NCBI GenBank assembly: GCA_024243835.1
Contig: JALPMN010000584.1
Span: forward strand, 6,357 to 16,675
Direction: 5' to 3'
DNA: 10,319 nucleotides
Source: Enteropsectra breve
Taxonomy: Eukaryota; Microsporidia
Below the pieces are notes generated by a model. It was given only the letters and a program-made list of their open reading frames with translations. It was not told where the DNA came from and did no database searches. Of the stretch, positions 6,404 to 10,319 are shown in pieces; the stretch's first letter is position 1, and every line of letters begins with the position of its first letter. Position numbers and translations under genes: made by a program.

Positions 6404-7422
6404 TTAATTTAAAGCCCAAGTTAAGCAATATTTCAAAGAACATCCAGTGATTAGATCTTTCAAAATACTTTTTAAGGTAAATTCAGCAAAATATAACTCT
6501 AAATACTCAATTATGGTATAAGATTTTTGTCTTTTGAATTTTTTAAATTGTGACCATAGATTTTCTATATTTTGGGTGTGTGCTCCTGTATCAGGATTAA
6601 CGAAGTTCTTTTTATGGTTAACTGTTTCATGATGAAAATCAGGATGATTTAAAAAAACAAGATAGGTAGCATGCTCATCTGTCCATATAGTTGAGCCAAT
6701 TTCCACATTTGCAAAGATAATTGGCCCTATAGCAAATACTTTGCGATCAGGAACAACTTGCATAAAAACCGCTTAGTTTGCATGTCGATTCCGCCAAAGA
6801 TCCATGTTTGATTGCCAGTCCTTCCCACATTGTATTTCCGCTTTCCAATTGCATACTCGTCTAGCTGTACGATTCCATTTGAGCTCCCAAGCTTATCGTT
6901 TTCCAGATAGTTCCTGATGTCTCCCAAAATCTGTAAAATAATACTATTAGTACTATTTCTATCAAGCTCCAGAATCTCTCTGATAACACTATTGGGTATA
7001 CAAAGTGAAAAGTAAAGAGAATTCTCGGTAATATCAGCGTGCTAAAGTTGGTTTTAAAATTAACTTTTATAACTTGGATTTTTTAAAATATGTCACATCG
7101 ACTCATCTAAAGAGTTTGACCATTGGCTGCGATCTCGGACTCTGTTTCATTCTCCTAGAGCATTTAGAGCAAACTACCTTAGCATCTTGCTCTGCTTGAA
7201 AATAGCATTGCAGATCCTCTATATCACAAATAGAGTTTGATTTTATCTTCGAAAAGAGCTCTTCAACTCTAAGCCAGTTCCTTACCGGTTTTCTCGAAAA
7301 TAAGGCCTGGTCTTATTTTCGAGAAAAGCATCTTTTTTTCAAAGTTTTAAAAATTAATGCTCCAAAAATAAGACCACTGCTCTTATTTTCGAGAAAAATC
7401 GGTAAGGCATAAACTCAAACAT
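6404..7422 (-). pseudogene. Merlin (ISXO2-like) transposase of Merlin-A, interrupted and frameshifted
   Basis: Best preserved Merlin catalytic domain in the window. From the possible start ATG at 7422 (or 7410) the reading is MFEFM, then the 128-bp miniature element, then NWLRVEELFSKI in the same phase. It continues to a zinc-ribbon half, VVCSKCSRRMK. A damaged stretch follows (about 7045-7120) with a frame change and a TAG at 7042-7044. Next comes a helix-turn-helix-like region (CIPNSVIREILELD), the first Asp in IVQLDEYAIGKRKYN, and TWIFGGID. A one-base break lies at the T5 run (A5 at 6764-6768 on +). The last segment has the second Asp in STIWTDEHATY, HHETVNHKKNFVNP, and the Glu in GAHTQNIENLWSQFKKFKR, ending TAA at 6404-6406. 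All three acids are present. Without the miniature element the gene would be about 297 codons, normal for the family. Not functional as written. Confidence 0.88.
7280..7407. mobile_element. 128-bp miniature inverted-repeat element inside Merlin-A
   Basis: Terminal inverted repeats begin CCTTACCGGTTTTCTCGAAA (7280) and, from the other end, CCTTACCGATTTTTCTCGAA (7407), matching over about 25 bp and then, with small gaps, through a shared GTGGTCTTATTTT-like word to about 45 bp. It has no coding capacity. No target duplication is visible on either side. The left half is itself a near-perfect palindrome: TTTTCTCGAAAATAAG (7289-7304) and its exact inverse (7312-7327) around a 7-base loop. The parent family is unknown to me. 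Confidence 0.8.
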
Positions 7423-7485
7423 TAAAAAAGTTTTAAAAAAATTCTTTTTACAGCTTTGAACTTGTGCCAGTAAGGCTTTTAAAGA

Positions 7486-7580
7486 AATTTATTTACCACT
7501 AGGCTGGGAAGGGCTACAAAGCCTATATAAAATTCTGGTACACAAAAATTTTCCCGCTGTTTTCTAAATAGGCTCTTACC
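7486..7580. repeat. Merlin-A right terminal inverted repeat
   Basis: Inverse partner of 6247-6340, one base longer. A chance minus-strand frame runs through it (7736-7479) and continues out into flanking DNA; I read it as crossing the element boundary rather than as a gene. Confidence 0.8.
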
Positions 7581-7965
7581 AAAGATTCTGCAGTACCTTA
7601 CCCTAATGAGCAATGAAAAATGCTGAAAAAAAGAAGTCAAGAAGATATCTCCAGAGGACGTAAAAATATTTTTTGAATGCCAGATATCAGGACCGTTATG
7701 CCAACTCCTATTAATGTCATTTTTCTGAAAGTCCATATGCTTCTCCTTAAAATGATGATTTAAGATTTAGACGAATAACTATGTTTTGAATAAGATAGCT
7801 TATTTCTTCTCTGATCATGCCCAGATATTCTCGTAGTTTTACATACTTACGTATTAGTGATGTAATCAGTAATAGACATCAAATAGACTTGATCACGAGT
7901 GGCACAAGCCTCCCAGGACACAGAGGGGACAAAAATGCTTCTCGATATTGATAGCCATATGATTT
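7581..7965. other. Flank of Merlin-A, possible hAT remnant and spacer
   Basis: The first 8 bp (AAAGATTC) are the right target copy of Merlin-A. Minus-strand sequence from about 7700 to 7589 is a plausible upstream continuation of the hAT-like relic. From about 7740 onward no gene is supported. An isolated AGTTTTACATACTTA (7835-7849) repeats the core of the Merlin-C end. Confidence 0.4.
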
Positions 7966-8160
7966 ATGGATGCACCTAGATGGAAGAGAAAAATAAGTTC
8001 TCAGCCTTACTCCCGGTTACAGCCTTCCAGAAAGATACTAAAGTACCAAGAAAGGAACGCATTGTACGGATCTTTTCTTAGGGGTATCGATGAGGCACTG
8101 AAGTCCCATAGAAAAATGGTCTTTAACATTTTACAAAAAGTGAATACCTTACGATTATAG
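7966..8160 (+). CDS. Unrecognised short ORF, 64 codons, doubtful
   Basis: A basic 64-residue frame (MDAPRWKRKISSQPYSRLQP then IDEALKSHRKMVFNIL) in a locally less AT-rich stretch. I recognise no domain, signal peptide or membrane segment. Another + frame across the same stretch is also fairly open and protein-like (MLLDIDSHMIYG, then a stop, then MEEKNKFSALLPVTAFQ). Two competing damaged frames fit a decayed gene better than an intact small one. Function unknown. Confidence 0.25.
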   Translation: MDAPRWKRKISSQPYSRLQPSRKILKYQERNALYGSFLRGIDEALKSHRKMVFNILQKVNTLRL

Positions 8161-8253
8161 GATAAGGGATCTAGAAAGCAGATTGAAGCTTATCTACTAG
8201 GATTAATATATGGTGGTGATGATGGCTGAACCTCTTTTCGCCAAAAAATTTTT

Positions 8254-8701
8254 GGCCGCTTTTTGTCACAGAAATACAGTTTCTGATCAGAAAAAAAATC
8301 AAATCAAGATGTTTTTTGAGACATTTACCCGCCAGAGAGAAAAGCATTTTTAAAGCAAAAAAGTATTTGAATCCAATAATGGTAACTAACAAACTAACTA
8401 ACGGATATAAATCTATATCAAACAGTTTTAATTAATATACGAATTATAAGCATGAGGAAAAAGGACAACTAGTATTTACTTTTCAATATAACTATTTAAA
8501 ATGCTTGATACATTATTTTAGTGAAATTGAATTCATTTAATCACTATTTTTAAAAGCTTCTTAGTGTAAATCGTGTCTTTGTTAAGTTATTTTTACATTG
8601 TGCGAATTTCTTAAATAATTTCTAAGTACTGTATATATTTATTTTTTTGTTATTAAAATATTTAGAGCGTAAAAATTAGATTTCTGTGACGAAAAGAGGC
8701 C
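8254..8701. repeat. Inverted-repeat pair, 22-bp arms, possible small element
   Basis: GGCCGCTTTTTGTCACAGAA plus AT (8254-8275) is the inverse of 8680-8701, 20 of 22 matching. The arms enclose about 400 bp of AT-rich sequence without a credible gene. A separate palindrome, GCCAAAAAATTTTTGGC (8240-8256), overlaps the left arm. It could be a 448-bp non-autonomous element; no target duplication was found outside the arms. Confidence 0.5.
8276..8679. other. AT-rich stretch without genes
   Basis: Interior of the inverted-repeat pair. Minus-strand frames here are low-complexity (for instance a His run from a repeated ATGATG-type word) and look random. I see nothing to annotate. Confidence 0.35.
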
Positions 8702-8729
8702 GAACGTAAAAGAGATACGAGAGCTTTAA

Positions 8730-8900
8730 AGAGCTTTGGAAACACTATTAAAGCTGAAATATATACCTCAGAGGTGTCAAATTATTAGGAGAGAACTAGA
8801 GCTGATCAAGCAAAAAGACTATCTTTCATTTACATCTTATGAGTCACAGAAAGCAACGCACATCAACCAATTTTCCCTAATAAACAGAGACCAATGTTGA
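8730..8900 (+). pseudogene. Unidentified coding-like fragment, charged helical
   Basis: Starting after an in-frame TAA (8727-8729) there are 56 open codons reading RALETLLKLKYIPQRCQIIR, then RELELIKQKDYLSFTSYESQ, to TGA at 8898-8900. The frame has no ATG and continues upstream of the TAA as KEIREL. The leucine/charged pattern suggests a helical segment. It lies just upstream of other broken coding-like pieces on the same strand, so it may be the N-terminal part of one decayed gene. No family recognised. Confidence 0.35.
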
Positions 8901-8932
8901 AGTGATGGGTATTTAATTAATTAAAAATATAA

Positions 8933-9901
8933 ATGACGTATCTGACAGACATATTTATCAAAGCTCTTGATAGCGCGAGCTTTACCTAGAAAAGCATGCT
9001 TAAACATTTTGCGTTTAAAATATTTTACGATAAACTTGATCTTAATCAGCAAGACGTACTTTCACAACTATTAACGCGTCTTCCTGCCCAAAACTACATG
9101 CTTCAAGGCCAGCTTTTGCAGATTTTAGAGCCTCAAAATGAAGAGCTCAGCAAACCGGCTGCGGCACACAAGCAGATTAAGCAAGTAATGGACCAACGAC
9201 AAAAAATAGCAATAGTGCCTCAGCTATCAGAATAAAAACTCTTGCATCTAATGTACAGGCTATGGCATTTAAACTGCCCAAATTCAGTAGCAGTTTTGTC
9301 GAACAACACGCTTTTTTGGTTGCAGGCGTATATTTAAGTCGGCAGCTACACGACAGACTGCGCAACTGCAAGCGATCACTAGCAGAATTTTCAGGGACCA
9401 AGTATTTTACCCGTTTTAGCGCTTTACCAGTACCACCATTAGTAGTCACGAAATTACTGCGTGCTATGAATAGCTTCAATGCACACCAGCGGATAAAGAA
9501 GTTCTTAAAATATCCATTGTGAGGAGCTGGTGGCCTGGAGATGCATTGAAAGAGATGCACCAAAAGTCTTAGTGGCCTAGTCGCTACTATGTTGCAGCTC
9601 GCAGCTTATCTTGAATTTTTAGCCGCCGAAGGAGTATATGTGCCAGCTGAGAACCCGCAAAAAGCGACAAAAACAAAGAGCGATCTACTATCGCTGAGAG
9701 AATGCGAGGTTTTATCAAGGTTGCATAAGTTCTACCAGCAAAATGAAGAGTTTACATCAGAAAAAACAAGAAACTGATGCAATGTGGATGGAAAACGGTT
9801 ACAACTATGGAATGGGGGACTGTGTTGAGAATCTTGTGGAGCTGAGCCTTATATATGCTGCTTGGAAAAAGTTTTATTTAGTAAGTGATTCTGATGAATA
9901 A
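8933..9901 (+). pseudogene. Decayed gene of unknown identity, several frames
   Basis: This stretch is less AT-rich than its surroundings and codes in relay across frames. Piece 1 (8933-9235): MTYLTDIFIKALDSASFT, a TAG at 8987-8989, then KSMLKHFAFKIFYDKLDLN and a Gln-rich helical part (LSQLLTRLPAQNYMLQGQLL). Piece 2 opens at about 9166 (SNGPTTKNSNSASAIRIK), includes the ATG at 9262, and reads MAFKLPKFSSSFVEQHAFLV and SRQLHDRLRNCKRSLAEFSG to TGA at 9520-9522. After two TGA codons the same frame resumes at 9589 (MLQLAAYLEFLAAEGVYVPA) to 9777. Piece 3 (to TAA 9899-9901) reads MENGYNYGMGDCVENLVELS and ends in an acidic DSDE. I recognise no domain. It might be a host gene or an unfamiliar mobile-element gene. 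The long minus-strand frame opposite (9563-9177) is probably its shadow. Confidence 0.45.
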
Positions 9902-9937
9902 ATATCATCGGCAAAATTTTTATTATTGTCGTAACCA

Positions 9938-10168
9938 ATGATTAATTATATAAAACATAACTGGTTACTATATGAAACAATTGTCGGTAGCACTAAGGCA
10001 GACGGGGTCAAAAATTTACCCAACCCTTATTTTAAAATGTTAAAATTAAAAGAATTATTGTCGTATACCATCCCAACTACCTATACCGTTCCAACTACCA
10101 ATAATTGTAAGTCTGCAAATAGAGCAGCACAGCTATTGGCAGTTTATCCATGTGTCTCGTTTGAATAA
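9938..10168 (+). CDS. Unrecognised ORF, 76 codons
   Basis: Reads MINYIKHNWLLYETIVGSTK and ends TAA. There is no known motif and no clear membrane segment. Its middle carries a two-unit repeat (YTIPTT, YTVPTT) produced by an 18-bp duplication that keeps the frame. It follows the decayed gene on the same strand by about 36 bp and could be another piece of it. An in-frame duplication and composition slightly richer than the spacers are weak support for real coding. Confidence 0.3.
   Translation: MINYIKHNWLLYETIVGSTKADGVKNLPNPYFKMLKLKELLSYTIPTTYTVPTTNNCKSANRAAQLLAVYPCVSFE
10064..10099. repeat. 18-bp tandem duplication
   Basis: TATACCATCCCAACTACC followed directly by TATACCGTTCCAACTACC, 16 of 18 identical. 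Confidence 0.7.
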
Positions 10169-10319
10169 AATAAACAGAATAGGTTAGTTTAATTCTTTCT
10201 AATACAGTATATTTATGTTAAGAATTTTCGATATTTCTGTTTACAACTCCTTTAAACTAAGATACTGTGAATAGATGTAATAATATATTACTGAGATTAT
10301 AAGTGTGTAAATTAACATA
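10169..10319. other. AT-rich window end
   Basis: No gene or repeat recognised between the last ORF and the window edge. Confidence 0.35.

Larger units (their letters stand above)
6247..7580. mobile_element. Merlin-A, 1,334-bp Merlin element with ~94-bp terminal repeats
   Basis: A Merlin-type transposase gene (minus strand) flanked by long inverted repeats (6247-6340 and 7486-7580) that begin GATAAAAGCC and GGTAAGAGCC when read inward, with 8-bp near-identical flanking copies. The element sits inside the hAT-like relic and contains a 128-bp miniature element. Removing it with one target copy brings GKVLQ next to NILSD in one frame, which supports the limits chosen here. Confidence 0.8.

Noticed and set aside
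7479..7736. 85-codon minus-strand ORF
   Set aside because: It crosses the Merlin-A boundary and uses the terminal repeat as coding; the hAT-like frame in the flank is a different one.
8171..8392. 73-codon minus-strand ORF with a His run
   Set aside because: Low-complexity translation of AT-rich DNA over the inverted-repeat arm; no supporting feature.
9177..9563. 128-codon minus-strand ORF
   Set aside because: Opposite the more protein-like + strand pieces; biased Leu/Ala/Cys composition with no motif, most likely an antisense shadow.
1275..9777. Reassigned UAG = Trp genetic code
   Set aside because: Tempting from the TAG-at-Trp pattern, but TGG is used normally for Trp throughout, and relics are also broken by TAA, TGA and frameshifts, so mutation of TGG is simpler.

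Overview
This is AT-rich, apparently eukaryotic DNA, made almost entirely of decayed cut-and-paste DNA transposons. At least four superfamilies are packed and nested within about 8 kb: Tc1/mariner-IS630 (DD34E), PIF/Harbinger, Merlin (ISXO2/IS1016-like) and probably a hAT-like relic, plus at least one miniature inverted-repeat element. No rRNA, tRNA, CRISPR array or bacterial operon is visible. The mix of Merlin and Tc1/IS630 transposases with very AT-rich spacers suits a transposon-rich microsporidian. A fungus, protist or small invertebrate cannot be excluded from the sequence alone.

Layout. 1-793: the 3' end of a Tc1/IS630 transposase gene (element T1) and a 21-bp tandem array that probably forms its terminus. 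About 1189-2886: a PIF/Harbinger element with both of its usual genes, convergent, a Myb/SANT-like protein (+) and a DDE transposase (-), flanked by inverted copies of 12-bp palindromes. 3036-4458: a nearly complete Tc1/IS630 element (T2) with TA target sites, 21-bp iterated termini, and a transposase that has lost its second catalytic Asp. 4466-4528: an orphan 21-bp array. 4530-6025: a Merlin transposase relic (Merlin-B, -) split by a 755-bp element (Merlin-C) with 24-bp terminal repeats and a near-perfect 8-bp target duplication. 6023-6246: a hAT-like fragment (-), cut by a third Merlin element (Merlin-A, 6247-7580) that has ~94-bp terminal repeats and its own 8-bp target duplication. Merlin-A in turn carries a 128-bp miniature element at the start of its transposase gene. 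7581-8700: mostly non-coding, with an inverted-repeat pair. 8730-9901: scattered reading-frame fragments of less AT-rich DNA that look like a decayed gene of unknown identity. 9938-10168: one short unrecognised ORF.

The genes do not form a pathway; they are a stratigraphy. hAT is older than Merlin-A, which is older than the miniature element; Merlin-B is older than Merlin-C. Two themes recur. Most frame breaks fall at or near short homopolymers. Several in-frame TAG codons sit where the protein family has Trp (TGG). No transposase here looks capable of activity as written, but homopolymer sequencing error should be excluded first.
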